From: Dulcicalothrix desertica PCC 7102
Lineage (GTDB): Bacteria > Cyanobacteriota > Cyanobacteriia > Cyanobacteriales > Nostocaceae
Assembly (NCBI RefSeq): GCF_003991905.1
Contig: NZ_RSCL01000022.1
Coordinates: 50,227 to 114,226 of the forward strand
Length of the DNA stretch: 64,000 bases
Direction: 5' to 3'
Of this stretch, positions 8,792 through 17,799 are shown piece after piece. A model generated the notes under the pieces. The model had not been told where the DNA came from. It saw nothing but the letters and a program-made list of their open reading frames with translations, and did no database searches. Each line of letters starts with the position of its first letter. Position 1 is the first letter of the stretch. The position numbers were made by a program, and so were the translations under genes.

Positions 8792-9092
8792 ATTTTTTTG
8801 AGTTATATAGTTTGTGTAAATAATTTAGCTTCTAAAAATAATTACTTGTTTATTGGTTACAGTTTTGGAAACATTAATAAATTTATGATTTAGACTTATG
8901 GGTGAGTGATAAATTCGATAATATACTTAGACTATTGACGCTAGTTTCTGCATTTTGTTCCCATTATTTATATTGTGATTGTAGATTGTTAGTTTTGGAG
9001 ACGTGATTAATCACTTGGGAACTATAATGGCCGTTATGACGTTCAATAAGTATAAGGGTAAATTTCGATTTATTGTATTTGTAATAACGTCA

Positions 9093-10178
9093 ATGAAATC
9101 ATCTTTAGTATTTAAAAGTCTTATATTACTTGCTTTTAGCTTATCGACATCAATAATTGTTGCTCAAGAATATCCTGTTGCAGCTAGTAGTGTTGCTGTT
9201 ACACCATCTGCAAAACCAGCTAGGTTAACTTTATCAGGACATAAGGCGCCTGTACGCGCGGTGGCAATTTCTCCAAATGGGCAAAGCATAGCTAGCGGTG
9301 GCGATGATAAAACAGTGAAGTTATGGGATGCTTTAACAGGGAAGTTGCTTTTTGATTTAAATGGACATGTGCAAAATATTAAATCAGTTGCGTTTACACC
9401 TGATGGAACAACGCTTGTAAGTTCTGATACTGAGACAATTAAACTGTGGAATACTAAAACTGGTCAGTTAATCAAAACTATTACTGCACATAAGAATGGT
9501 GTGTTTGCAGCTATTCTTACTCCTGATGGGCAAACACTCATTAGTACGGGTGCAGATAATACTATCAAGCTTTGGAATATTAAAACTGGGAAGCTTCAAC
9601 GCTCTCTAAAAGCTGAAGCGCGCGTTTTAGCGGTCAGTTCTGATGGTAAAACGTTATTTAGCGGTGGTGAAAATGGCGGTAAGATTCGCATATGGAATTT
9701 AGCAACTGGAAAACAACTGCGAACTTTGACACCACCACGTCCCAAGGATGCATTTTCTCCACAGCAGCAAGCAAGTGGCGCCATTTCTCTTGCTATTAGT
9801 CCTAATGGACAAACTTTAATTAGTGGTGGTTATGATGATAGTTTTCAATCTGGTCCTTTGCAACAAACTGATGGTAAAAATCTCAAAGCTTGGAATTTGA
9901 AAACAGGGAAACTAATTTATAATGTTTCGATTGGTGGTGCAGGTGTTGATACGCTGGCTATAAGTCCTGATGGGAAGGTATTTGTTGCAGGTGGTTTGGG
10001 TTATGAAGTTGTATTGTGCGATATTAAGACATCGAAAGCGATTATTACACAAAAAGGTCATGCTGGTGGGATTTATGGTTTAGCCTTTAGTCGTGATGGT
10101 AAGACTCTTGTTAGTGGAAGTGGTGATAAATCTGTGAAGGTTTGGCAATTGGTGCCTAGTTTGTCATTAGTAGCGTAG
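9093..10178 (+). CDS. Secreted WD40-repeat beta-propeller protein
   Basis: The protein is 361 aa from ATG 9093. The longer GTG reading at 9003 would bury the signal peptide MKSSLVFKSLILLAFSLSTSIIVAQ, so the internal start is preferred. The mature part is made of about seven WD40 units of the form GH...V.AVA.SPNGQ...SGG.D..VKLW. A seven-bladed propeller is therefore likely, acting as an interaction scaffold in the periplasm or outside the cell. No catalytic domain is attached. Confidence 0.88.
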   Translation: MKSSLVFKSLILLAFSLSTSIIVAQEYPVAASSVAVTPSAKPARLTLSGHKAPVRAVAISPNGQSIASGGDDKTVKLWDALTGKLLFDLNGHVQNIKSVAFTPDGTTLVSSDTETIKLWNTKTGQLIKTITAHKNGVFAAILTPDGQTLISTGADNTIKLWNIKTGKLQRSLKAEARVLAVSSDGKTLFSGGENGGKIRIWNLATGKQLRTLTPPRPKDAFSPQQQASGAISLAISPNGQTLISGGYDDSFQSGPLQQTDGKNLKAWNLKTGKLIYNVSIGGAGVDTLAISPDGKVFVAGGLGYEVVLCDIKTSKAIITQKGHAGGIYGLAFSRDGKTLVSGSGDKSVKVWQLVPSLSLVA

Positions 10179-10197
10179 CGAAGAATCTCGTTTATCT

Positions 10198-10287
10198 TTA
10201 AACTTTTTAGATGCTTCACTACGTTCAGCATGACATTTGTGTTTAAACTTTTTAAATGCTTCACTACGTTCAGCATGACATTTGTGT
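10198..10287. repeat. 45-bp tandem duplication
   Basis: Two adjacent 45-bp units (10198-10242 and 10243-10287) differ by one base in the segment tttttagatgc / tttttaaatgc. Each contains gcttcactacgttcagcatgac. Related ttcgtt/agcatgac sequences occur near 50060 and 58800, marking a dispersed repeat family. It lies between the WD40 gene and the end of the hydrolase gene. Confidence 0.85.
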
Positions 10288-10297
10288 TTAAGTTGCT

Positions 10298-11179
10298 TTA
10301 TTTTGAGGCAAATTGAATTATTTTTGTTTTTAATTCTTCTTTCGCTAATCGTAGCATGTTAGCGTGGTTAGCTTCCGGAATAGCGTAAAATTCTTTTTTG
10401 GATGTTGCTGCTGCAAATAATATTTTGCCATTTTCAAATGGAATATATTCGTCTTCGACAGCATGTATAATTAATACTGGACATTTCACTTTTTTAATAG
10501 CCCGCATTGGTGAAACTTCTGCAATGTCAAATTTTGCCATTTTTTCCGCTTCTCTAATGGCTCGATTTCTCCAAAACTCAGGCAATAAGGGTACTTGCTG
10601 TTTAATTGCGTCGTTTAAATCTGCAAAGGATGCAATTGTGACTAGTCTTTTAATTCGCGGTTCCTTGGATGCTGCTGATGTTGCTACGGCGCCACCTGCG
10701 GAAACTCCAATTAAGGTAATATCATTTGTGGCAATAGGATGGCGCCTTTCTAGGTCATCAATTAATCCTGATACATCTTGCCATTCGTGATAACCAAAGG
10801 TAAAGTAATCACTACCACTTCTACCATGTCCCCGCAAGTCTATTAATGCTAGATTAAATCCTGCTTGCCATAAGGGTAAACTAAATTCAAGCATGTCTTG
10901 ACGTGTGGCGCCTCTTGAGTGTAATACAATTAATGTCTTTGTAGATGGTGTTTTGGCTGGTATAAACCAACCGGAAATATTAATATTATCTTTAGTTTTA
11001 AAAGCTAGTGTTTCAGCCAAGGCGCCGTACTGTTCTAGAATTGGGGGATTGTCGAGTACTGGAAATTTATAATGACTCAATAAACTATAGGGTAGCCAAC
11101 GGTCGAACATGATAACTGCTATAAAAGGTATAATTAAGCTCGAAATACTAATTATTTGACGTTTTCCTATTTTTTTCAA
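10298..11179 (-). CDS. Membrane-anchored alpha/beta hydrolase
   Basis: The protein is 293 aa. The N-terminal hydrophobic helix (IISISSLIIPFIAVIMF) is an anchor or signal. The hydrolase core has HSRGATRQDM (oxyanion region), DLRGHGRSG, the nucleophile elbow GVSAGGAVA, HAVEDEYIPFENG with the Asp, and EANHANML with the His. The full catalytic triad is visible. Its closest type is the dienelactone hydrolase / BAAT-like family; the substrate cannot be predicted. Confidence 0.88.
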   Translation of the reverse strand: MKKIGKRQIISISSLIIPFIAVIMFDRWLPYSLLSHYKFPVLDNPPILEQYGALAETLAFKTKDNINISGWFIPAKTPSTKTLIVLHSRGATRQDMLEFSLPLWQAGFNLALIDLRGHGRSGSDYFTFGYHEWQDVSGLIDDLERRHPIATNDITLIGVSAGGAVATSAASKEPRIKRLVTIASFADLNDAIKQQVPLLPEFWRNRAIREAEKMAKFDIAEVSPMRAIKKVKCPVLIIHAVEDEYIPFENGKILFAAATSKKEFYAIPEANHANMLRLAKEELKTKIIQFASK

Positions 11180-11205
11180 TTTTCTAGTACAAATATAATA
11201 TTTAG

Positions 11206-11769
11206 TTAAAAAAGTTGTTTTACTTGACAGCTAAAGCCTGGAAGTAAAGGTGAGCTTATCGTATCATTAACAAACAGTGTTGCAACTTGAACTAGTTGAG
11301 CATTTTGACGCTGGTAAACTTCTATTTCCTGCTTCCTCCAATCTACAATCCAATACTCTTGTACACCTTTGGTCGAATAAAGCTTTAATTTTGCTTCTCT
11401 ATCACGTCGTTGGTTACTAACACCTTCAGACAAAACTTCAACAACTAACTCTGGGGCGCCTGTTAAATGACCTTCTGCATCAACAACTTGTGCAAGTCGC
11501 CCATTACTTATCCAAATTACATCAGGGATAACATTGTCAGCATCAGAGAAAATCACCCCTGGAGCTAGAATCGGTTGACCATTACCCGTTGAGTCAGACC
11601 AAACCAATAATTTTGCGTAAATCCTTCCACCAGAATTTTGATGTCCAATATCAGGTGCCCTTGTCACAAATAATTCCCCATCAATAATTTCATAACGCTT
11701 CCATTCATCGGTAGCGAGAAGTTCTAAATCGGCAATTGTCCAGCGAATTTTATCTGGTGCTTGAGTCAT
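11206..11769 (-). CDS. Uma2-family (DUF820) endonuclease-fold protein
   Basis: The protein is 187 aa, full length for the compact Uma2 type. Seen motifs: RYEIIDGELFVTRAP near the start, VIPDVIWISNGRL, APELVVEVLSEG (E-x-V strand), and RREAKLKLYSTKGVQEYWIVDW-like helix/strand (RDREAKLKLYSTKGVQEYWIVD). The PD-(D/E)XK active-site pattern D...E-V...K is retained. It is a single gene divergent from the GNAT gene. Role unknown. Confidence 0.88.
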   Translation of the reverse strand: MTQAPDKIRWTIADLELLATDEWKRYEIIDGELFVTRAPDIGHQNSGGRIYAKLLVWSDSTGNGQPILAPGVIFSDADNVIPDVIWISNGRLAQVVDAEGHLTGAPELVVEVLSEGVSNQRRDREAKLKLYSTKGVQEYWIVDWRKQEIEVYQRQNAQLVQVATLFVNDTISSPLLPGFSCQVKQLF

Positions 11770-11882
11770 GACGATATTTCCTAAAGCTTAATGCATTATA
11801 ATATTTTACATTATAATGATGTATAAAATTAAATGTGACATTATAAAAAATATTGTATAAAAAGTGTTTAATTTTCAAAATT

Positions 11883-12407
11883 ATGCAAATTCCTAAAATC
11901 GTAACGAAACGCTTAATTTTACGAGGATATGAGGAAAATGATTTAGATGCTTTCGCTGATATGTACGGCAATCCTGATGTTATGCGCTACATCGGTTCGG
12001 GTCAAACTTCTAACCGTTCTGAATCTTGGCGCCTTATGGCAGTGATGTTAGGACATTGGCATCTACGTGGTTATGGGTCATGGGCTGTTGAGGAACGTAC
12101 TAGCGGCGCCATGATTGGTAGAGTTGGTTGTTGGCGCCCTGAAGGATGGCCAGGATTTGAGATTGGTTGGATGATTCGACGGGAATTTTGGGGAAAAGGA
12201 TTTGCGACTGAGGCGGGTAGTGCTGCTATGGAATTTGCTTTTGAGGAGCTAGAGCAACCGCACGTGATTAGTATTATTCAGCCAGAGAATGCTGCTTCTC
12301 GACGTGTTGCCGAGAAGTTGGGGGAGAAGTTGGAGGGTACAGCAGAAGTTTTGGGTAAAGAATGTGTGGTTTATGGAATTAGTCGAGAGGAGTGGGAAAA
12401 TAGTTAA
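11883..12407 (+). CDS. GNAT-family N-acetyltransferase (RimJ/RimL type)
   Basis: The protein is 174 aa from ATG 11883 (MQIPKIVTKRLILRGYEENDLDAF, the usual RimJ/RimL-type start). The acetyl-CoA binding region is seen as GWMIRREFWGKGFATEAGSAAMEFAF, followed by ISIIQPENAASRRVAEKLGEKLEG. Family members acetylate amino groups of proteins or small molecules; the substrate here is unknown. It is followed at 21 bp by the frameshifted S9 peptidase gene. Confidence 0.9.
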   Translation: MQIPKIVTKRLILRGYEENDLDAFADMYGNPDVMRYIGSGQTSNRSESWRLMAVMLGHWHLRGYGSWAVEERTSGAMIGRVGCWRPEGWPGFEIGWMIRREFWGKGFATEAGSAAMEFAFEELEQPHVISIIQPENAASRRVAEKLGEKLEGTAEVLGKECVVYGISREEWENS

Positions 12408-12428
12408 ATTATCAACATCAAAAACAAA

Positions 12429-12517
12429 ATGTCAGAATACCTTAAAATCGAAGAATTAATTGCGTTGCCAAGGCTGTAAATCCTTCTATTAGTAACGATG
12501 GAACAAGGGTTGCTTAT
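12429..12517 (+). pseudogene. Displaced 5' end of the S9 peptidase gene (-1 frameshift)
   Basis: ATG 12429 reads SEYLKIEELIALP and then runs into a stop at 12477. The other frame, open from about 12473, reads AVNPSISNDGTRVAYVKRQ directly into the downstream peptidase. Adding one base at ccaagg (12469-12472) would give ...ALPKAVNPSISNDG..., the normal N-terminus for this family. It is therefore a one-base loss in the gene or an assembly error. Confidence 0.75.
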
Positions 12518-14461
12518 GTGAAACGTCAAGTTGACTGGGATAGCAATGTTTATCAATGGCATGTTTGGGTTTATGAGAATGGTAATAATTATCCATTGAC
12601 GCGCGGTAAAAATGAAAGTTATCAACCTAAATGGGCGCCTTTTGATAGTGTACATTCCAAAACTTTGGCTTATTTAGCAAGACCGAGTGAAAGGGATAGG
12701 AAAAGGCAAATTTTTATTAAGCCTGATGGTGATGTTACGGCTTTTCAAGTTTCTTATGCTTCTGAAGATATTACCGCGTTTCAATGGGCGCCGTCAGGAG
12801 AGGGATTTTTCTTTGTTTCGCGTGAGGTTGAAGCTAAACCTATCAAAAAACGACGAGAAATTTATGGAGATATTGAGTATGTTAACCGTGAGTACCGCAA
12901 TAGTACTTTATTTTATCTAGATTTGCAAAAAGGATTGGATAAAACTTTGCAAGCTAGTAAGTTACCGAAAGATTTGCGCGAAGGTAATGAAAACAAAGAG
13001 AATAATGGCACTAAAGAAGAAAAAGATGAATTGTCTATACAGTTTACATGTTTGAAAAATCTTCATATCCATGATTTTGATGTCGCTAGTAGTGGGAAAA
13101 AAGTCGCTTTGCTTGCTACACCTTCACCAAATTTAGCAGAACAAGACAAAATTGAAATTTATATTTTAGATGTAGATTCTAAGGAAGTTAATAAACTTGA
13201 CGTTCCTCTTGTTGGTGTTAAACGTAACATTTTATTTTCTCCAGATAGTACTTGTGTTTGCTTTACTTATTTACGTACTGGCAAATGGTTTGATGATAAG
13301 TATATAGCTGTATATAATTTAGACAATAATCAAATTACTAAGCTGACACCAGATGTTACGGGTATTAATGAATGTGTTTCTCCGCTACGTTGGACGACTA
13401 AAGGAATTTTAATTTGGTGGCAATATAAAACTAGCAGTAAATTGGGTATATTAAAACTCGATGGCAAAGTAACTCCACTTGTTGCAGATAATAAGTCGTA
13501 TATTCAAATTGCTGCAATTAGTTTAGATGGCGAAAATTTTGCTTATATAAAGGGTGGCTCTCAAGATTGTTACGAGCTTTATTATAATGATGTGCGTGCG
13601 ACAAATCAATCAAGTATATTAACGAACAAGGCTTTTGCTCAAAAAGAAGTTATTGAATGGTCTAGTTTAGATGGTACTAAAGTAGAGGGGATTTTATGTA
13701 AACCTGTTGATTTTGATTCTAGTAAAAAATATCCTTTGTTAGTCAGGGTGCATGGTGGACCTAAATCAACGTCGCTTCCAGTTGCGTTAGATGAGAACAC
13801 TTATCCGATTGAGAGTTTTGTGGAGAAAGGTTTTCTTGTACTATTACCTAATTACCGAGGTAGTAATGGGTATGGTGAAAAGTTCCGCAGTTTGAATTAT
13901 CAAGATTTGGGTACTGGTGATTATGCGGATGTTATTTCTGGTGTTGATTATTTAATTAGTCAGGGTTTTGTTGATGGTGACAAAACTGGTGTTATGGGTT
14001 GGAGTCAGGGTGGATATATTTCTGCTTTTTGCGCTACTTATAGTAAACGGTTTAAAGCTGCTAGTGTAGGCGCCGGAATTAGTAATTGGGTTACTTACTA
14101 TGTTAGTACAGATATTTACCCTTTTACACACTATTATTTGGGTGATACTCCTTGGAATGATATGAAGGTCTATGAGAAAGCTTCGCCAATGACTTATATT
14201 AAGAATTCTTGCACGCCAACTCTAATTCAACACGGTGATTCTGATAAACGTGTACCAGTCTCTAATGCGTATGAACTATATCGAGGTTTATGTGATGTTG
14301 ATGTAGAAACTGAGCTTGTGATTTTTAAGAATATGGGACATGGAGTGAATAAACCTGGTATTGCGCGCGCGCTAATGAAACAAAATTTAATTTGGTTTAG
14401 TCATTATATATTAGGTGAGAGTATAGAGGGTGAGAGTATAGAGGGATTCTACTTAGATTAG
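12518..14461 (+). CDS. S9-family prolyl oligopeptidase-like serine peptidase, N-terminus frameshifted
   Basis: The protein is 647 aa from GTG 12518. The first ~400 residues form a beta-propeller (repeated strands such as YEN-GNNYPLTRG and NRKRQIFIKPDG type). The C-terminal alpha/beta hydrolase has VRVHGGPKS, NYRGSNGYGEKFR, the nucleophile GWSQGGYIS, Asp in HGDSDKRVPV and His in MGHGVNKP. It is an acylaminoacyl-/dipeptidyl-peptidase-type enzyme. The true start appears to be ATG 12429, lost by a -1 shift, so the present protein lacks about 30 residues that close the propeller. The C-terminus carries a 15-bp tandem duplication (GESIE twice). Confidence 0.88.
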   Translation: MKRQVDWDSNVYQWHVWVYENGNNYPLTRGKNESYQPKWAPFDSVHSKTLAYLARPSERDRKRQIFIKPDGDVTAFQVSYASEDITAFQWAPSGEGFFFVSREVEAKPIKKRREIYGDIEYVNREYRNSTLFYLDLQKGLDKTLQASKLPKDLREGNENKENNGTKEEKDELSIQFTCLKNLHIHDFDVASSGKKVALLATPSPNLAEQDKIEIYILDVDSKEVNKLDVPLVGVKRNILFSPDSTCVCFTYLRTGKWFDDKYIAVYNLDNNQITKLTPDVTGINECVSPLRWTTKGILIWWQYKTSSKLGILKLDGKVTPLVADNKSYIQIAAISLDGENFAYIKGGSQDCYELYYNDVRATNQSSILTNKAFAQKEVIEWSSLDGTKVEGILCKPVDFDSSKKYPLLVRVHGGPKSTSLPVALDENTYPIESFVEKGFLVLLPNYRGSNGYGEKFRSLNYQDLGTGDYADVISGVDYLISQGFVDGDKTGVMGWSQGGYISAFCATYSKRFKAASVGAGISNWVTYYVSTDIYPFTHYYLGDTPWNDMKVYEKASPMTYIKNSCTPTLIQHGDSDKRVPVSNAYELYRGLCDVDVETELVIFKNMGHGVNKPGIARALMKQNLIWFSHYILGESIEGESIEGFYLD

Positions 14462-14540
14462 TAGGTTGGGTGGAGGCTTTGCGGAACCCAACAAATACTC
14501 GATGTTTTCATGTTGGGTTCCGTTCCTCCACCCAACCTAC
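14461..14540. terminator. Large hairpin between convergent genes
   Basis: Outer arms of 16 bp (14461-14476 gtaggttgggtggagg and 14525-14540) and inner arms of 12 bp (14482-14493 and 14511-14522) pair perfectly. It starts at the last base of the S9 stop region and is followed by a T-rich stretch. It is a member of the dispersed gttgggtt repeat family. Its position between convergent genes makes a bidirectional terminator plausible. Confidence 0.6.
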
Positions 14541-14562
14541 TAGGTGATTTTTTTGTAACAAA

Positions 14563-15330
14563 TTATCTTTTATCTACTGCGGCTTGGCGGATGTAATATT
14601 CTTTGTCTGTAGCTAATATATTTAGTACAAAATCGGGTGTGCTGGAATTGTTGGCTACAGCAAAACGAATATCGTAGTCAGGATGTGTAGCTAATTTTTC
14701 TAATAAGGTGTCTGATGTGTTGCAATTTTTTGCGATGCCAAGCTCAAATAGCCAGTAGTGGTTTTCTCGATTTTGAATTGTGCAGATTTTTTCTAGTGTA
14801 TGGGATGGGGTGCTGGAATTCATTGAGATTCCTCGTAAGACTGCCGCTTCTTGACTTGATAGAGCTTTTGATTCGGCAAGTTCGACCATGTTATCACCAA
14901 TTTTTTCTAGAATTGTAGGTCTGGTATTAGGGTTTTCTGCTAGTTGACGTTGTGTCTCCATGTAAATATCTTTGGCTAGTTCTTCGAGGATATCTACTGG
15001 TGTATTGGAATTTCCGGCAACTTGTGAACGCACATCACCTGACTCATCAGAAGCAAGTTGAGTTAAGGTTTCGGGTGGGGTATTGGGATTTGCTGCCAGA
15101 TAAAAGCGTATTTGTTCTTCTGCATCGCTAGCTAACTTTGATAAAGCTGTTTTTGGGGTGTTGTAGTGTGTTGCGACTGCACGACGCACATAAAAATCTC
15201 TATGAGTTGCCAAGTTACCGAGTGTGTCTGAGTCGGTATTTGAGTTATTTGCTTTCTCTCGACTTTGAATTTTGTCCGGAGTCAATACACTAGTTACGGA
15301 AAATTCATTTATGTTCGCAGCTGTGTTCAT
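14563..15330 (-). CDS. Leucine-rich-repeat-variant (LRV) protein
   Basis: The protein is 255 aa, made almost wholly of about 24-residue repeats of the form LA-D---VR--VA-N-NTP---L--LA (for example NPNTPPETLTQLASDESGDVRSQVAGNSNTP in pieces). This is the LRV/HEAT-like solenoid known from Azotobacter. Usually such proteins are protein-interaction scaffolds. There is no signal peptide, so it is likely cytoplasmic. No partner is suggested by context. Confidence 0.82.
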   Translation of the reverse strand: MNTAANINEFSVTSVLTPDKIQSREKANNSNTDSDTLGNLATHRDFYVRRAVATHYNTPKTALSKLASDAEEQIRFYLAANPNTPPETLTQLASDESGDVRSQVAGNSNTPVDILEELAKDIYMETQRQLAENPNTRPTILEKIGDNMVELAESKALSSQEAAVLRGISMNSSTPSHTLEKICTIQNRENHYWLFELGIAKNCNTSDTLLEKLATHPDYDIRFAVANNSSTPDFVLNILATDKEYYIRQAAVDKR

Positions 15331-15658
15331 ATGTAGTTGTGAATTATTACACTCTGTTTATAGAGTTCCCGCAAAATTTGAAAAATTAACGTCTCTTCTT
15401 ACTGAGTCTTCAAGTTTTGTGAGCGTGTCCTCCTTCTAAGGTAGTAAGTTATACGTGGGTATCAATTTAAAAATCAGTCTTAAAGCTTGTTTACTGTTGC
15501 TTTGGAGGGGTTTAGGTGGTTTTTAATGATGAAAATTAGTATTACATTTTATACGTAAATCAGTGTAAACGCTGAAGCGTTTATTACATATGCACATGTA
15601 TATTTGTGATTACGTTGAAAATAAGTGTGCAAGGAGATGGGAGCATCTACTCCCAAAT

Positions 15659-17113
15659 ATGAATCGACTTTCTTCTTCATCTTGGCATGATGTTCGTGCA
15701 GCATTTCGGGAAATTTGGGGTTATGAAGATTTTCGTTCGCCCCAAGGAGAAATAATTCGTTGTTTACTCGCGCGGAATGATGCTTTGATTATTATGCCAA
15801 CTGGTGGCGGAAAGTCGATTTGTTTCCAATTGCCAGCGTTACTTCAAACTGGTTTGACGCTGGTTGTTTCTCCATTAGTAGCGTTGATGGAAAATCAGGT
15901 GCAGGAATTACACTGCAAAAAGTTACCTGCTGCACTTTTACACAGCGAGTTGTCATCTATACAACGGCGCCAAACGTTAAAAGCGTTGGAAGAACAAAAG
16001 TTAAGATTATTGTATTTATCTCCAGAGACTTTATTTAGTCCACCCGTATGGGAAAGGTTAATTAAACCAGAAATTGATATTACGGCAATCATACTTGACG
16101 AAGCGCATTGTTTGACCCAGTGGGGCGACACGTTTCGTCCAGCGTATCGAAGGTTGGGGGCAGTGCGTCAAGCTTTACTCAAATATAAACCAGTGGGAAC
16201 TAAAATAAGCATAGCTGCATTTACTGCCACCGCTGACCCCCTAGCCCAAGAGACAATACAAAAAGTTTTAGGATTACAGAAACCTGAAATATTTAGACTT
16301 AATCCATATCGTTCTAATTTGAATCCGACTGTTCGTATAGCATGGACACCCAATGGTCGTAAGCAACAATTATTAAGATTTATTAAGAATAGACCGAAGC
16401 AAGCAGGTTTAATTTATGTTCGTCAACGTAGCTCTAGTGAAGAGTTAGCAGCTTGGCTTGAAGAATTGGGCTATTCTACAGCAGCTTATCATGCTGGGTT
16501 AAATGCTGAAGGGCGCCGTGCTATTGAAACGAGTTGGTTAAACGATAAAATACCATTTGTAATTTGTACTTCAGCGTTTGGAATGGGAGTGAATAAACCG
16601 AATGTCCGATGGGTCGTTCATTTTCATGCACCGTTAATGTTATCAGAGTATGTACAAGAAATTGGGCGTGCGGGAAGAGATGGAAAACCATCTGAAGCAT
16701 TAACGTTAGTTAGCGAACCCACTGGATGGTTAGACCCTGAAGATAAACAAAGACAGGATTTTTTTGAGTTGAAAATGCGAGAACAGCAGATTGAAGCGCA
16801 ACAGCTTGTAAAGAAGTTACCGCGACAAGGTGAAATAAATTCTGTAATGGCAAAATTTCCGAATAGTGCAACTGCGCTTTCGCTGCTTCATAGTAATGGT
16901 CAATTGGAATGGCTTGACCCTTTTAATTACAGGATTGCTGCGGAGGGAAAGAGTCAAGCAAGTACGCATATAAAAGCTTCTAAACAAATGCATAAGTATT
17001 TGTTTAGTAGGGGGTGCCGTTGGCAGTCTTTGTTAAAAGGATTTGGTTTTGGTGGGGAATCTGAAAATTGGCGTTGTGGTCATTGTGATAATTGCTTAAA
17101 AGTTAGGAGTTAG
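15659..17113 (+). CDS. recQ: RecQ-family ATP-dependent DNA helicase
   Basis: The protein is 484 aa from ATG 15659 (MNRLSSSSWHDVRAAF, matching the usual start); an upstream ATG at 15590 would add 23 residues. Seen in order: motif 0 EDFRSPQGEII, Walker A MPTGGGKS, SPLVALMENQV, DEAH box LDEAHCLTQWG, aromatic loop FRPAYRRLG, AAFTATAD, and motifs V/VI with CTSAFGMGVNKPNVRWV and QEIGRAGRDG. A short C-terminus ends with CRWQ...RCGHCDNC, a RecQ zinc-binding type cluster. There is no HRDC domain, as in the short cyanobacterial RecQ proteins. It is expected to act as a 3'-5' helicase in repair. Confidence 0.92.
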   Translation: MNRLSSSSWHDVRAAFREIWGYEDFRSPQGEIIRCLLARNDALIIMPTGGGKSICFQLPALLQTGLTLVVSPLVALMENQVQELHCKKLPAALLHSELSSIQRRQTLKALEEQKLRLLYLSPETLFSPPVWERLIKPEIDITAIILDEAHCLTQWGDTFRPAYRRLGAVRQALLKYKPVGTKISIAAFTATADPLAQETIQKVLGLQKPEIFRLNPYRSNLNPTVRIAWTPNGRKQQLLRFIKNRPKQAGLIYVRQRSSSEELAAWLEELGYSTAAYHAGLNAEGRRAIETSWLNDKIPFVICTSAFGMGVNKPNVRWVVHFHAPLMLSEYVQEIGRAGRDGKPSEALTLVSEPTGWLDPEDKQRQDFFELKMREQQIEAQQLVKKLPRQGEINSVMAKFPNSATALSLLHSNGQLEWLDPFNYRIAAEGKSQASTHIKASKQMHKYLFSRGCRWQSLLKGFGFGGESENWRCGHCDNCLKVRS

Positions 17114-17131
17114 GAGTTACGAGTTAGGAGG
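17103..17131. repeat. Short tandem heptamer-type repeat (gttagga)
   Basis: Repeats of agttagg(ag) immediately after recQ; the complement of the aactcct array at 24027-24065. Short tandemly repeated heptamers are characteristic of heterocystous cyanobacterial genomes. Confidence 0.7.
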
Positions 17132-17220
17132 AGCAATGGTGGATGCTAAAAGTTCAAAACAACATTGCATAAATCATCAAAGGTAAACATGTAAATATTT
17201 GGATGAGTAAATGTTAAAAA

Positions 17221-17505
17221 ATTACGAATCTATTAACACACAATATTTGTGAGAATGCTCAAGGTCAGGTACTGAAGCAAGACGGTTGCGAAAGTGGCTC
17301 TGATGACGCGCGTAAACCAGAGTGGAGAGTGTCAAACAAGCATCATATGTGGGCTGGGCAGCCATTCACCACCTGGTCAGAATACAGCGGTAAATGCATG
17401 GATGTAGCCAATGCCTCGGTCTCTGATTACACCTCTGTTGGGCAGTACACTTGTCACGGTGGTCCAAACCAGAAGTTCCGAGTGCAGTATGTTCCTGGAA
17501 CTTGA
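17221..17505 (+). pseudogene. Ricin-B-type lectin domain remnant
   Basis: An open frame without a usable start reads CENAQGQVLKQDGC...SNKHHMWAGQPF...SGKCMDVANASVSDYTSV...QYTCHGGPNQKFRVQYVPGT and stops at 17503-17505. GKCMDV, a QYTCHGGPNQKFR-like QxW block and the spaced cysteines are the hallmarks of a ricin-B (beta-trefoil) carbohydrate-binding repeat. The rest of the protein, with signal peptide and catalytic domain, is missing. GC content is visibly higher than the flanks, suggesting acquisition by transfer before decay. It could also be a very short gene with an unusual start. Confidence 0.7.
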
Positions 17506-17563
17506 TTAAAACGTTTTATATTGGCGCCTTTTTACTTCTCTTTGTAGCAAATTAGGTTCTATT

Positions 17564-17616
17564 TTTTTATGCACCAAAAACTTCTACATTGAAAACAACG
17601 CAGTTTCGGAGGCGCC
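17564..17616. repeat. Dispersed ~53-bp repeat, copy 1
   Basis: The stretch tttttatgcaccaaaaactt...acgcagtttcggaggcgcc recurs at about 19711-19763 with very few changes. Both copies end in the GGCGCC palindrome. The rest of 17506-17799 holds two further GGCGCC sites and no gene. Confidence 0.8.
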
Positions 17617-17799
17617 TCAAACCAATCTTCCTGTCAGGAGCGTCTAGGAGTAGCAGATACAGGCGCCTTTATCTATATTATTGTTCGCAATATAGTGTAT
17701 ATGTACTGTAATTTTTGTGTAAGCGTTTGAGGCTATTGTGCCTCCCTCGACCTAACTTCAACAGAATTTTCTACTGGAGAGAGGAAATTTTCTTTGTGT

